DNA of 64,000 nucleotides. It comes from Bradyrhizobium sp. 139 (GTDB taxonomy: Bacteria > Pseudomonadota > Alphaproteobacteria > Rhizobiales > Xanthobacteraceae). Within the stretch, counting starts at the first letter, position 1, and every line of letters begins with the position of its first letter. The position numbers were made by a program, and so were the translations under genes. Below the pieces are notes generated by a model. That model was not told the DNA's origin. It did not search any database and saw nothing but the letters and a program-made list of their open reading frames with translations. Positions 1 to 7,500 of this stretch are shown piece after piece. The stretch is taken from the NCBI RefSeq assembly GCF_023074175.1, contig NZ_JADPKS010000158.1, positions 34,902 through 98,901 of the forward strand, read 5' to 3'.

Positions 1-73
1 GGATCCCGGTGCGATGGGATGCGCTGTTTTCGCGCCTCCTCGCGCTGATCGTGAGCGACGACTGATCTCTCCT

Positions 74-160
74 CGTCATTGCCGAGGTCCTTGCGACGAA
101 GCAATCCGATCTGCCTCCGCGGAGACAAACCCGGATTGCTTCGCTGCGCTCGCAATGACG
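74..160. repeat. Palindromic intergenic repeat
   Basis: Imperfect inverted repeat. The left end reads CGTCATTG and the right end CAATGACG, with internal complementary GAAGCAATCCG and CGGATTGCTTC segments. It lies downstream of the small exported-protein gene that ends at 211. This layout is typical of the short palindromic repeats scattered between genes in Bradyrhizobium. No coding potential is evident. Confidence 0.6.
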
Positions 161-210
161 GAGTGTGTGGGCGCCGCCGCGCGTATGGAAAGAACGAAGT
201 TGCGGCGTAT

Positions 211-684
211 CTACTCGTCCTTGCCGCGCGTGATTGCGATCGACGCGTCCGTCTTGGTGCGGGTGCATTCCATGTTGAGACGCCGGTAGCGCATGATGAC
301 CTTGTCGCCGCGGAGCAGGCCCATCCGCTTCAGGCAGCGTGTCGCGCCCGTCGTGGTGTCGTCCTTGGTCACGGTGAAGACGATCGCCGCCATCGAGCCT
401 ACCAGTGCAAGGAACTCAGGCTTGGGCTTGCGATCGCTCTTGGCGTAGAGCTCGATGGAATATTTGTCGCCGCGGCAGCCGACCGACAGCTCCTTGGCCG
501 CCGGGTGCGTCAGGTAAACGACGTTGGCGGCGCGAAAGTTCACCTTGAGGCGATCGACCTGGTTCGCCAGCTCCTTGGCGCTGTCGTCGCAGCGGTCGGC
601 GCGGGCAGGCGAAGCGAGGGTCACAAGGCCGGTGATGGCGGCGGCGACCAGGATCGCGCCGCGGACGTTCAAGTTCAATGTCAT
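211..684 (-). CDS. Exported protein of unknown function
   Basis: 157-residue protein with a clear Sec-type signal peptide: a short basic N-terminus, a hydrophobic AILVAAAITGLVTLA core and cleavage near SPARA-DR. I chose the ATG at 684 because it directly precedes the signal peptide and follows an AAGGGGC ribosome-binding site. The longer frame to 927 has an implausible Arg-rich leader and would cross the fumarase start. The mature part has four Cys residues (RCDDSAK, SVGCRGD, TRCLKR and MECTRT), which could form disulfides. I do not recognise the family. It is divergent from the fumarase gene. Confidence 0.7.
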   Translation of the reverse strand: MTLNLNVRGAILVAAAITGLVTLASPARADRCDDSAKELANQVDRLKVNFRAANVVYLTHPAAKELSVGCRGDKYSIELYAKSDRKPKPEFLALVGSMAAIVFTVTKDDTTTGATRCLKRMGLLRGDKVIMRYRRLNMECTRTKTDASIAITRGKDE

Positions 685-893
685 GATGAAAAGCCCCTTA
701 GGGCGCGCATTCAAGCGTCGGCGGACGCGGAGTGCAAGGGTGGGGTCTGGCCTTTCCACGTGCTGCGCCAATGCCTTCCCAAGCCCCGGCCGCCCGCTCT
801 CATGCGTACCGGTCCCTTCCTTTTCCGTCCAAAATGGGCTTAGAACGCTTCTACGCTTAGAGGCCCGCCAGGGCCAAACCCCGAGATTCGCCC

Positions 894-2549
894 ATGAACG
901 CTCCCACCGCCTTTCCCGACCCGTCAAAGCCCGTTCCGCCCTACAAGCACACCCCGCTGTTCCCGCTGGGCAAGGACGAGACGCCCTACAAGAAGATCAC
1001 GGCCGAGGGCGTCCGGGTCGAGAAGGTTCTGGGGAAGGACATGCTGGTGGTCTCGCGCGAGGCGCTGCGGGCGCTGTCGGAGGCGGCTTTCGGCGACATC
1101 AACCACTATCTGCGGCGCGGCCATCTAAAGCAACTCCGTGCGATCCTGGAGGACGGCGAGGCGAGCCCGAACGACAAGTTCGTCGCGCTCGACTTCCTCA
1201 AGAACGCCAACATTGCGGCTGGCGGCGTGCTGCCGATGTGCCAGGACACGGGCACCGCGATCATCATGGGCAAGAAGGGCTGCAACGTCATCACCGATGG
1301 TGACGACGAGGCGGCGCTGTCAGAAGGCGCGCGCGATGCTTACCTGCGCCGCAACCTCCGTTACTCGCAGGTCGCGCCGCTCTCGATGTACGAGGAGAAG
1401 AACACCGCCAACAACATGCCGGCGCAATGCGAGATCTACGCCGAGGGTGATGACGCCTACAAGTTCATGTTCATGGCGAAAGGCGGCGGCAGCGCCAACA
1501 AGAGTTTTCTATTCCAGGCCACGCCCTCGGTGCTGACCAAGGACCGGCTGCTCGCGTTCCTCAAGGAGAAGATCCTGACGCTGGGCACCGCAGCGTGCCC
1601 GCCTTATCACCTCGCCATCGTGATCGGCGGCACCTCGGCCGAACTCTGCATGAAGACGGTGAAGCTCGCTTCCGCGCGCTATCTCGACGCGTTGCCGACC
1701 CACGGCTCGCCCGACGGCAATGCCTTCCGCGATGTCGAGATGGAGCAGGAAATCCACAAGATGACGCAGTCGCTCGGTGTCGGCGCGCAGTTCGGCGGCA
1801 AATATTTCTGCCACGATGTGCGGGTGATCCGCATGCCGCGCCATGGCGCCTCGCTGCCGATCGGCCTCGGCGTGTCCTGTTCCGCCGACCGCCAGGTGCT
1901 CGGCAAGATCACCAGGGATGGAGTCTATCTGGAAGAGCTCGAGCACAACCCGGCGCAATACCTGCCGCAGGTCGAACAGTCGCTCGGCGGCGAGGTCGTC
2001 AAGATCGACCTCAACCAGCCGATGAAGGACATTCTGGCGACGTTCTCGAAATACCCGACCAAGACGCGGGTCTCGATGACAGGCACCATGATCGTGGCGC
2101 GCGACTCCGCGCATGCCAAGCTGCGCGAGCGCCTTGAGAGGGGCGAGCCGCTGCCGGACTATTTCAAGAACCATCCGGTCTACTACGCCGGTCCCGCCAA
2201 GACGCCCGAGGGCTACGCCTCCGGCGCCTTCGGCCCGACCACCGCGGGCCGCATGGATTCCTTCGTCGACCAGTTCCAGGCCGCCGGCGGTTCGATGGTG
2301 ATGGTCGCCAAGGGCAACCGAGCGCCTGCCGTGCGCGAGGCCTGCAAGAAGTATGGTGGCTTCTATCTCGGCTCGATCGGCGGTGCCGCGGCGAACCTTG
2401 CCGAGCACTGCATCAAGAAGGTCGAAGTGCTCGAATATCCCGAGCTCGGCATGGAAGCGATCTGGCGCATCGAAGTCGTCGACTTCCCGGCCTTCATCAT
2501 CATCGACGACAAGGGCAACGACTTCTTCAAGGAGCTGAACCTCGGCTAG
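894..2549 (+). CDS. Fumarate hydratase, class I (iron-sulfur type)
   Basis: 551 residues, the usual size of the single-chain class I fumarases, which interconvert fumarate and malate in the TCA cycle. The three Cys expected to ligate the [4Fe-4S] cluster are visible in LPMCQDTGT (about residue 117), a second Cys in TAACPPYHLAIVIGG, and GVSCSADRQ (about 330). The C-terminal beta domain contains FGPTTAGRMDSFVDQFQ, typical of the family. The ATG at 894 fits the family N-terminus. The enzyme is cytosolic and oxygen-sensitive. No operon partner is visible: the upstream gene is divergent and the downstream gene convergent, overlapping by 23 bases. Confidence 0.95.
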   Translation: MNAPTAFPDPSKPVPPYKHTPLFPLGKDETPYKKITAEGVRVEKVLGKDMLVVSREALRALSEAAFGDINHYLRRGHLKQLRAILEDGEASPNDKFVALDFLKNANIAAGGVLPMCQDTGTAIIMGKKGCNVITDGDDEAALSEGARDAYLRRNLRYSQVAPLSMYEEKNTANNMPAQCEIYAEGDDAYKFMFMAKGGGSANKSFLFQATPSVLTKDRLLAFLKEKILTLGTAACPPYHLAIVIGGTSAELCMKTVKLASARYLDALPTHGSPDGNAFRDVEMEQEIHKMTQSLGVGAQFGGKYFCHDVRVIRMPRHGASLPIGLGVSCSADRQVLGKITRDGVYLEELEHNPAQYLPQVEQSLGGEVVKIDLNQPMKDILATFSKYPTKTRVSMTGTMIVARDSAHAKLRERLERGEPLPDYFKNHPVYYAGPAKTPEGYASGAFGPTTAGRMDSFVDQFQAAGGSMVMVAKGNRAPAVREACKKYGGFYLGSIGGAAANLAEHCIKKVEVLEYPELGMEAIWRIEVVDFPAFIIIDDKGNDFFKELNLG

Positions 2550-2916
2550 GTCTCAACCTCACCCCGCTTGCGGCGGCATGGAGTTTTGCGAAGTCAGGGT
2601 CGTCGTGATCAGGATCGCGTTCGGTGCGCGGCTTCAACGCGGCTGAAACTGCGCGCGTCGCATCCGTTGTGAGTGCGACCGCGAGCGCCTGATGCGCCGC
2701 GAACACGCTTGCCGGTGTCTTCGGACTGTTCGATGTCACGGGATAAACGGCGAGGTAACCGGTCGCGCCGTCGGTCCGGTAGGCTGTGCCGGCGAGATAG
2801 CCTGGCGGCACCATGGCGAGCGCGCTCGCGCGCCACGCCGGTTCGGTGTCGGCCGCGCGCGCCGCTTGTGTCGCGACACACAGGATCGTTGCCGCGATGA
2901 GACGGACCACTCGCAC
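2527..2916 (-). CDS. Small exported protein, unknown function
   Basis: 129 residues with a good signal peptide (MRVVRLIAATILCVATQAARA, cleavage after ARA) followed by a mature region with no recognised domain. The 3' end overlaps the fumarase gene by 23 bases in convergent orientation. This is tolerable, but the last few residues are therefore less certain. It is followed 14 bases upstream by another small gene on the same strand, so the two may share a transcript. Function unknown. Confidence 0.6.
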   Translation of the reverse strand: MRVVRLIAATILCVATQAARAADTEPAWRASALAMVPPGYLAGTAYRTDGATGYLAVYPVTSNSPKTPASVFAAHQALAVALTTDATRAVSAALKPRTERDPDHDDPDFAKLHAAASGVRLRPSRGSAP

Positions 2917-2930
2917 GGTTGCCGCGCGGC

Positions 2931-3227
2931 TTACACGCGCGTGCCGGTGAACGGGAAACTGCCCATCGGGCCGATGCCCATCTCGCCGCTCATGCTGTCG
3001 CCGGAGACCTTTCCGATGAACTCGAGCGTCAACGGCATCGGATTGGTGATCGAGACCTTCCAGTTGACGGCGTCGCCGCTGATGGCGCCGTCGAAGATCT
3101 CGGCGGAATTACCGTCGGCGCCCTGCGTGCCCGTCAGCGTGCCGCCGGAGCTCAGCAGGGTCAGCGTCGCCTGGCGCTCACCCATCGGCGTCGTCATGAT
3201 CAGATTCCAGTTGCCGTCCACGGCCAT
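2931..3227 (-). CDS. Small beta-rich protein of unknown function
   Basis: 98 residues with no signal peptide and no membrane segment. Alternating Gly/Thr/Ser-rich strands (such as LTLLSSGGTLTGTQG and GKVSGDSMSGEMGIGPMGSF) suggest a small beta-barrel or sheet fold. Similar short proteins occur as conserved hypotheticals in rhizobia, but I assign no function. It probably heads a two-gene unit with the exported-protein gene ending at 2527, with a 14-base gap. Confidence 0.6.
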   Translation of the reverse strand: MAVDGNWNLIMTTPMGERQATLTLLSSGGTLTGTQGADGNSAEIFDGAISGDAVNWKVSITNPMPLTLEFIGKVSGDSMSGEMGIGPMGSFPFTGTRV

Positions 3228-3329
3228 TCGCGTCTCCCAAAATCCCGGCTGGCCGCGACGATCCGCGGTCGGTCCTGAACGAGCCTATAGCCCAACTCGC
3301 AGCTCCTGCCTAACGCTCCGATAGGGCAT

Positions 3330-3884
3330 TTAGGCGCGGGCCGCCGCACGCCTGCGGCTGGTGACGACGAGCCGAAGCACGACGTACTGCACGGCAAAAG
3401 CCAGAATCTTGGCACCGCCCGCGACGACGGAGATGTAGAGCGCCCACAGCTTCAGATCGCCGGTGGAGGCGACCGCGATCGTGCCGGCGCCGATTGCGAA
3501 CATCAGCGCGGCCCAGGCATAGCCCGCGGCCGTTACATATTCCGGGACGGTCTCCGTGACGATCGGAGGCATGTAGCGCAGCATCCAACCGCGCTTGAGC
3601 ATGATGACCCCGATCGCGAAATGCGCGATCGCCGGTTTTGCCAGCATGAAGCGGGGATCGTTGGTCAGGAGCGTGATCGTGCCCAGCACGACGACGAGCG
3701 CGAGGCTCGCATAGGTCATGTAGCTCAGCTGCTGCCCCTTGACGCGCACATAGATCACCTGTGCGATCGCACCAGCAATCGCCACCGACGTCGCCAGGAT
3801 CACATTGTCGGTGATGAGGTAGATGACCAGGAAGATGATGGCTGAGAGGAAGTCGGAAGCGAGGCGGGCAAATACGTCCTTCAT
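3330..3884 (-). CDS. Inner-membrane protein, YciB/septation-protein-A-like
   Basis: 184 residues, almost all in five or six hydrophobic segments. SDFLSAIIFLVIYLITDNVILATSVAIAGAIAQVIYV at the N-terminus and a central LTNDPRFMLAKPAIAHFAIG stretch resemble the YciB/IspZ (intracellular septation protein A) family, whose members have the same size. The role in cell envelope or division is known only by family. It lies 12 bases after a second multi-spanning protein gene (3897-4472) on the same strand, so the two form an operon. That operon is driven by the promoter and operator pair at 4492-4562 shared with the carotenoid oxygenase gene. Confidence 0.7.
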   Translation of the reverse strand: MKDVFARLASDFLSAIIFLVIYLITDNVILATSVAIAGAIAQVIYVRVKGQQLSYMTYASLALVVVLGTITLLTNDPRFMLAKPAIAHFAIGVIMLKRGWMLRYMPPIVTETVPEYVTAAGYAWAALMFAIGAGTIAVASTGDLKLWALYISVVAGGAKILAFAVQYVVLRLVVTSRRRAAARA

Positions 3885-3896
3885 CGTCGATCCTGC

Positions 3897-4472
3897 TTAG
3901 CGAGGGGTGGGCAGCGCACCAGCCGGCGCACCGTACTTGATCTGGCAATACTCGGGATACCACTTTGTGAAGTAGATCGCGGTGTTGCGGGCGGCGAAGG
4001 CGACCGCAAGGCTCGACCAGAGCGGCAGGCCGGGGAAGTAGAGCAGCGCGATGTTGGCGGCCATCATCAACAGCGCGGCCGCCGTCCAGGCGCCGGTGAT
4101 GATGTAATTGGCGGTGAGGAAGCCGGGAATGGCCGCCGTCTCGGCCGCGACCGTTTCAACCGCATATTGCAGCGTGAACGGACGGCGGGCCAGCATCGAG
4201 CCGAGCGAGATGACGAAGATGCCGATATCGACCGACAGCTTGACGCCGAGCGTGCCGAGCTTCGGGTCGACCAGCGCGACGTAGAGGCCGATTGTGGCGA
4301 ACACGACGGCTGAGCCCGCGGCCAGGATCTTTACCGAGCGGCCGCGCGCGATATCGACAGCGATGGTGGCGAGGCAGATCGCGGAGGCTGCGAACACGCT
4401 GATCGCGGCCGACGTCACCAGCATCAGGAAGCTGTAAGCGCCGTAAGGCGCGAGGATCATGAAAATCGCCAT
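3897..4472 (-). CDS. Multi-spanning membrane protein, partner of YciB-like gene
   Basis: 191 residues with about five or six transmembrane helices and a short polar tail. The general layout resembles its downstream neighbour (YciB-like), but I cannot name a family. The ATG at 4472 lies 20 bases from the 19-bp palindrome at 4492-4510. The likely promoter reads TTGACG (4538-4533), 17 bases, then TACTAA (4515-4510). The same arrangement precedes the carotenoid oxygenase gene, which implies control by the same TetR regulator. Transport or envelope function is possible. Confidence 0.65.
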   Translation of the reverse strand: MAIFMILAPYGAYSFLMLVTSAAISVFAASAICLATIAVDIARGRSVKILAAGSAVVFATIGLYVALVDPKLGTLGVKLSVDIGIFVISLGSMLARRPFTLQYAVETVAAETAAIPGFLTANYIITGAWTAAALLMMAANIALLYFPGLPLWSSLAVAFAARNTAIYFTKWYPEYCQIKYGAPAGALPTPR

Positions 4473-4491
4473 GGGCCGCCTCGGTCAGCAA

Positions 4492-4510
4492 ATCTTTACA
4501 ATGTCAAGAT
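4492..4510. promoter_or_regulatory. TetR-type operator O1 of the membrane-protein operon
   Basis: Nineteen bases, ATCTTTACAATGTCAAGAT: eight-base arms around three bases, with seven of eight arm pairs matching the perfect copy at 6333-6351. It overlaps the last base of the predicted -10 box (TACTAA, 4515-4510, minus strand) and the expected transcription start. A bound repressor would therefore block the promoter of the gene starting at 4472. Confidence 0.6.
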
Positions 4511-4538
4511 TAGTAGTTTGGCGGCGAGGCTGCGTCAA
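4510..4538 (-). promoter_or_regulatory. Predicted sigma70-type promoter of membrane-protein operon
   Basis: On the minus strand, TTGACG at 4538-4533 and TACTAA at 4515-4510 are separated by exactly 17 bases. The carotenoid oxygenase promoter has the same -35 hexamer and spacing. It is flanked by operator-like palindromes on both sides (4492-4510 and 4544-4562). Confidence 0.5.
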
Positions 4539-4543
4539 GCGGA

Positions 4544-4562
4544 ATCTTTACAGTGTCATAAT
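4544..4562. promoter_or_regulatory. TetR-type operator O2 of the membrane-protein operon
   Basis: ATCTTTACAGTGTCATAAT has one perfect half-site (ATCTTTAC) and a weaker second arm (five of eight). Its centre is 52 bases from that of the 4492-4510 site. It sits five bases upstream of the -35 box, exactly where the upstream operator lies in the carotenoid oxygenase promoter. The stop codon of the small membrane-protein gene (4548-4805) falls inside it. Confidence 0.5.
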
Positions 4563-4805
4563 GGTGTAAGCGGCCTGCAAAAGATGAGCTGCTGCAATGG
4601 CTTGGTCGGATATCTCTTCGGCGAATGCCGCCCAGGGCAGGAACGACAGGATCAGCAGCGCGCAGGCGATCAAGGGGCCGATGGAGAGCAAGATGCCGCC
4701 GGCGGCCTTGCCGCTCCGTCGCTGCCGGATCATCTGGAATGCGAGCGCGGCGCAGATCAGGGCGAGGACGGCGAGGCAGTCGGCGGTGATCGAGGACATG
4801 TGCAT
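4548..4805 (-). CDS. Small membrane protein of unknown function
   Basis: 85 residues with two or three hydrophobic segments (CLAVLALICAALAFQ, GGILLSIGPLIACALLIL). I placed the start at the ATG at 4805 (MHMSSITADC); the frame continues upstream to 4838 without a better start. It ends inside the operator O2 of the downstream membrane-protein operon, on the same strand, so read-through could link it to that operon. No recognised family. Confidence 0.5.
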   Translation of the reverse strand: MHMSSITADCLAVLALICAALAFQMIRQRRSGKAAGGILLSIGPLIACALLILSFLPWAAFAEEISDQAIAAAHLLQAAYTIMTL

Positions 4806-4832
4806 GGGAGGCCTCTCTGGTGGCATCCGCAA

Positions 4833-4919
4833 CGTCATTCCGGGGCAACGCGAAGGCGTCGAGCTATGATGCGCAATTGCGCATCATAGCTCGCGACTTC
4901 GTCGCGCTCCGGAATGACG
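4833..4919. repeat. Long palindrome between convergent or adjacent genes
   Basis: The outer ends CGTCATTCCGG and CCGGAATGACG are inverted. At the core, positions 4861-4892 form a perfect 32-bp palindrome centred on GCGCAATTGCGC. In RNA it would be a very stable hairpin just past the stop codon of the carotenoid oxygenase gene (ends 4921, minus strand). It may therefore act as a terminator without a U-tract, or protect the mRNA end. The composition matches Bradyrhizobium-type extragenic palindromes. Confidence 0.7.
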
Positions 4920-4920
4920 G

Positions 4921-6318
4921 CTACGCCGCTCCCACCCAATTGCCGTGAAAGCCATCCGGCACGCGGTGGCCGAGCTGCACCAGCGCCACGGGGCCGGCTT
5001 CGACATCGATGGCGTTGAACACGGCGAGGTCGCTGCGGTTTTCCCGCGCGCGCCAGACCACCGCCAGCAGCCAACCGTCACCTTCCGCTGCATCCTTTGA
5101 CCGCTCGACGAACACCGGCTCGGAGATGGTGTCGCCGGCCGGCAGCAGATAATGGCCGAGCCGTCTGCCGTTGCCGTCGACGTGCACGATGCCCGACAGC
5201 GCGCCGAACATCGGCAGTCGCGGATTGGCGCAGGCGTACCAGCCGTGATGGCTTTTCAATCCGGCGCGGCGGTCGTCGATGCGCGGGAATTCGCCGGTGA
5301 GGTCGTCCAGATAGGTCTGCTGGAAGCGGTCGCTATTTCCCGAGAGATCGAACGTCCAGCGGCAGTGTCGGGCGCGCGATTTTTCCGGATCGGTCGGCCG
5401 TCCGTCGGGATGCGGAAACAGCGGGGCTTCCTCGAACTGCATGACGTCGGCGATGATGTGCTCGCCGTCTTCCCACGCGTTCATGACGTGGAAGACGTAG
5501 CAGGCCTCGCTGCGGAACCAGACGATGTCCTTCGCCGTGCCGTTGCGCTTCATCACGCCGACATAGGCGCCCTTGTCCGGCTCCCAGGCATAAGGCGGCC
5601 GTCCGCTCATCGCGCGCTCCATGCTGCCGGTGATCGGGAGGATCGGAAACAGCACATGGTTCTCGGTGACGATGAAGTCGTGCACCATGCTGGCATAGGG
5701 CGCCTCGAAGCGCTCGAAGCGCGTCGCCTTTCCTGACGCGTCGCTCGATCCGTAGGAGAGGGCAGGCGTCAGCGGCCCCGCGGCGTTGTAGCCGAAGAAC
5801 ACCAACTCGCCGGTGACGGGGTCGATCTTCGGATGCGCCGTAAAACTGCCGGCGACGCGGCCCTGGTAGCTGTGGTAGCCGCGGGTCGCCAGCGTGCCCG
5901 GCTCGATCTCGGTCGGCAGATGCGCTTCTTCCAACGCCAGGAGCTTGCCGGCATGGAAGATAATGTTGGTGTTGGCGACGCCGCTGTCGGTGAGGTCAGC
6001 TGGCGCATCCGGCAGCTTCCGACCGAAGCCGCCAAACAAGGCGCGGCCCGCATCGTGCTCGGCCACCCATTTCGGCGTGCGGACCCAGCGGTTGCGGTAG
6101 CTGGCGCGGCCGTTTTCCAGGTGGAAAGCGTGCAGCATGCCGTCGCCGACGAACCAGTGTGCGCCGGGCGAATCGAACTGCGGATTGGGACCGTTGCGGT
6201 AGAGCACGCCGTTCAGTTCGCGCGACAATTCCCCGACGATCTTGAGGAATGGCGCGTCGGCCTCGAACGGAATCGGACCGAGATTATGGTGGCGGTCGGC
6301 AACGGTGTCCTGCTGCAT
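4921..6318 (-). CDS. Carotenoid oxygenase (RPE65/carotenoid cleavage dioxygenase family)
   Basis: 465 residues, normal for this non-heme iron family, which splits carotenoids, apocarotenoids or stilbenes at a double bond. The four His expected to hold the iron are visible in FTAHPKID (about residue 160), MVHDFIVTENH (about 210), YVFHVMNAWEDGEH (about 275) and, near the C-terminus, DGFHGNW. No signal peptide. The ATG at 6318 follows GGAGGG at good spacing. Its promoter carries two 19-bp palindromes shared with the membrane-protein operon, and the TetR gene is divergent, which points to substrate- or product-induced expression. Carotenoid and lignostilbene substrates cannot be told apart by sequence alone. 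Confidence 0.9.
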   Translation of the reverse strand: MQQDTVADRHHNLGPIPFEADAPFLKIVGELSRELNGVLYRNGPNPQFDSPGAHWFVGDGMLHAFHLENGRASYRNRWVRTPKWVAEHDAGRALFGGFGRKLPDAPADLTDSGVANTNIIFHAGKLLALEEAHLPTEIEPGTLATRGYHSYQGRVAGSFTAHPKIDPVTGELVFFGYNAAGPLTPALSYGSSDASGKATRFERFEAPYASMVHDFIVTENHVLFPILPITGSMERAMSGRPPYAWEPDKGAYVGVMKRNGTAKDIVWFRSEACYVFHVMNAWEDGEHIIADVMQFEEAPLFPHPDGRPTDPEKSRARHCRWTFDLSGNSDRFQQTYLDDLTGEFPRIDDRRAGLKSHHGWYACANPRLPMFGALSGIVHVDGNGRRLGHYLLPAGDTISEPVFVERSKDAAEGDGWLLAVVWRARENRSDLAVFNAIDVEAGPVALVQLGHRVPDGFHGNWVGAA

Positions 6319-6332
6319 GGCGTATCCCTCCT

Positions 6333-6351
6333 ATCTTTACATCGTAAAGAT
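6333..6351. promoter_or_regulatory. TetR-type operator O1 of the carotenoid oxygenase gene
   Basis: Perfect 19-base palindrome ATCTTTACATCGTAAAGAT (eight-base arms, three-base spacer). It begins directly after the -10 hexamer of the minus-strand promoter and covers the expected start of transcription, 15 bases from the oxygenase start codon. It is the best-matching copy of the four in this region. Confidence 0.7.
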
Positions 6352-6380
6352 CAAATAAGGCCGCTGGTCCGTCTCGTCAA
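6352..6380 (-). promoter_or_regulatory. Predicted promoter of the carotenoid oxygenase gene
   Basis: On the minus strand, TTGACG (6380-6375), 17 bases, TATTTG (6357-6352). The -35 hexamer, its distance of five bases from the upstream operator and the spacer length are the same as in the promoter at 4510-4538. Confidence 0.5.
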
Positions 6381-6385
6381 GTGAA

Positions 6386-6404
6386 ATCTTTACACTGTCA
6401 ATAT
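6386..6404. promoter_or_regulatory. TetR-type operator O2, shared by oxygenase and tetR promoters
   Basis: ATCTTTACACTGTCAATAT has one perfect half-site and a second arm with six of eight matches. Its centre is 53 bases from that of the 6333-6351 site, about five helical turns. On the plus strand its TTTACA (6389-6394) is 17 bases from TATAGC (6412-6417), a good promoter for the regulator gene. Binding here would therefore autoregulate the repressor. Confidence 0.55.
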
Positions 6405-6424
6405 TGCGTCCTATAGCTGGGTTC

Positions 6425-7132
6425 ATGGCCAAGTCCGAAACAGCGCGCCGCCCGCGCGCTCCGAAAAAAACAACGCCGGCATCTGCGTCTTCCCGCACCG
6501 CAAGCGCGAAGACCGAGCCGCCCTATCACCACGGCGCCCTGCGCGAGGCGCTGCTCGAGGCCGCCGAGCGGGTGCTGGAGCGCGATGGGCTCGCCGGCCT
6601 GACGCTACGTGCGGTGGCGCGCGAGGCGGGCGTCTCGCATGCTGCGCCGACGCATCATTTCGGCGACCTGACCGGGCTCGTCAGCGAACTCGCCGCCATT
6701 GGCTTTCGCCAGTTCAACGCGGCGATGGTGTCGGCCTGTGACGCCGCCGCCACGCCGCTCGCGCGCGCGCTGGCGCGACCGAAAGCCTATGTCGCCTATG
6801 CGCAGGCCCATCCCGGCATGTACGGGCTGATGTTCCGCACCGAGCGCCTCGACTATTCCAGGCCTTCGCTGCACGAGGCGGCTGAGGCCTCCTTCGCCGG
6901 TCTCGCCAATGCCATCGGCATGATGCGGCAGGAGCAGATCAGCGAGGATGCGCTGACGCTGAACCAGGGCGCCGCGATTGCCCGCGCCTGGTCGATGGTG
7001 CACGGCTTCACCATGCTGCTGCTCGACGGACGGCTCGAGGATATTTTGGGGCGGCTGCCCGAGGGCACGACGCCCGAACGGCTGTTCGAGACGATGCTGA
7101 TGGCGCCGATCGCGGGCAAGCTGCCGGCATAG
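6425..7132 (+). CDS. TetR-family transcriptional regulator (probable repressor of carotenoid oxygenase regulon)
   Basis: 235 residues. After a basic Ser/Ala-rich N-terminal tail, the HTH spans about residues 50-95 (ALREALLEAAERVLERDG, then LTLRAVAREAGVSHAAPTHHFGD). An effector domain resembling the WHG type follows (YAQAHPGMYGLMFR). I chose the ATG at 6425 rather than an upstream TTG at 6404, which lies inside the operator. It is divergent from the carotenoid oxygenase gene, and four copies of one palindrome lie in the two nearby promoter regions, so it is the best candidate for their binding protein. With the predicted -10 at 6412-6417 its mRNA would be nearly leaderless. Confidence 0.85.
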   Translation: MAKSETARRPRAPKKTTPASASSRTASAKTEPPYHHGALREALLEAAERVLERDGLAGLTLRAVAREAGVSHAAPTHHFGDLTGLVSELAAIGFRQFNAAMVSACDAAATPLARALARPKAYVAYAQAHPGMYGLMFRTERLDYSRPSLHEAAEASFAGLANAIGMMRQEQISEDALTLNQGAAIARAWSMVHGFTMLLLDGRLEDILGRLPEGTTPERLFETMLMAPIAGKLPA

Positions 7133-7179
7133 CGCCTTCGGACCGCGCGGCCCTAGCGCCTCGTCACGAGTTCGACCGC

Positions 7180-7336
7180 ATACCCGCGTCGTGCTGCCGT
7201 CGAGCTCGCTGGGCTTGCCGATGTGGCGGCAATCCTTCGGCGCTGTCGAGGTATAGGTGCTGCCCACGAATTGGGCGTCGGCCCGACCGAGACCGGTGCA
7301 TGTCAGCAACACGGCCAAGCCTGTGATGCGGATCAT
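7180..7336 (-). pseudogene. Possible remnant of a small exported protein
   Basis: From the ATG at 7336 the frame encodes a signal peptide (ITGLAVLLTCTGLGRADAQ) followed by a short segment with two Cys (KDCRHIGKP and STTRVC). The frame then runs on without resemblance into the antisense of the tetR gene. Small exported proteins with a Cys-rich tail of this type are common in Bradyrhizobium, so this looks like a copy whose 3' end was lost. The rest of 7133-7500 holds nothing I can support. Confidence 0.35.
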
Positions 7337-7500
7337 GATGACGCCTTTGACAGAGCGGGAACTCCGTACCATCAGACGTCTTCATTGTGGGCAAGGTTCA
7401 AACAGAGGCGGGATAGACCTGACAGCGGCGCGGAATCGTTCTAGAAGAGCGGCTTCGCTTGGGCCTATCGGCCTCGTTCGCGTCCTCCATTCTCTTGATC

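Noticed and set aside
79..843. Plus-strand frame at the left edge
   Set aside because: It covers the exported-protein gene on the other strand, which has a clear signal peptide and ribosome-binding site.
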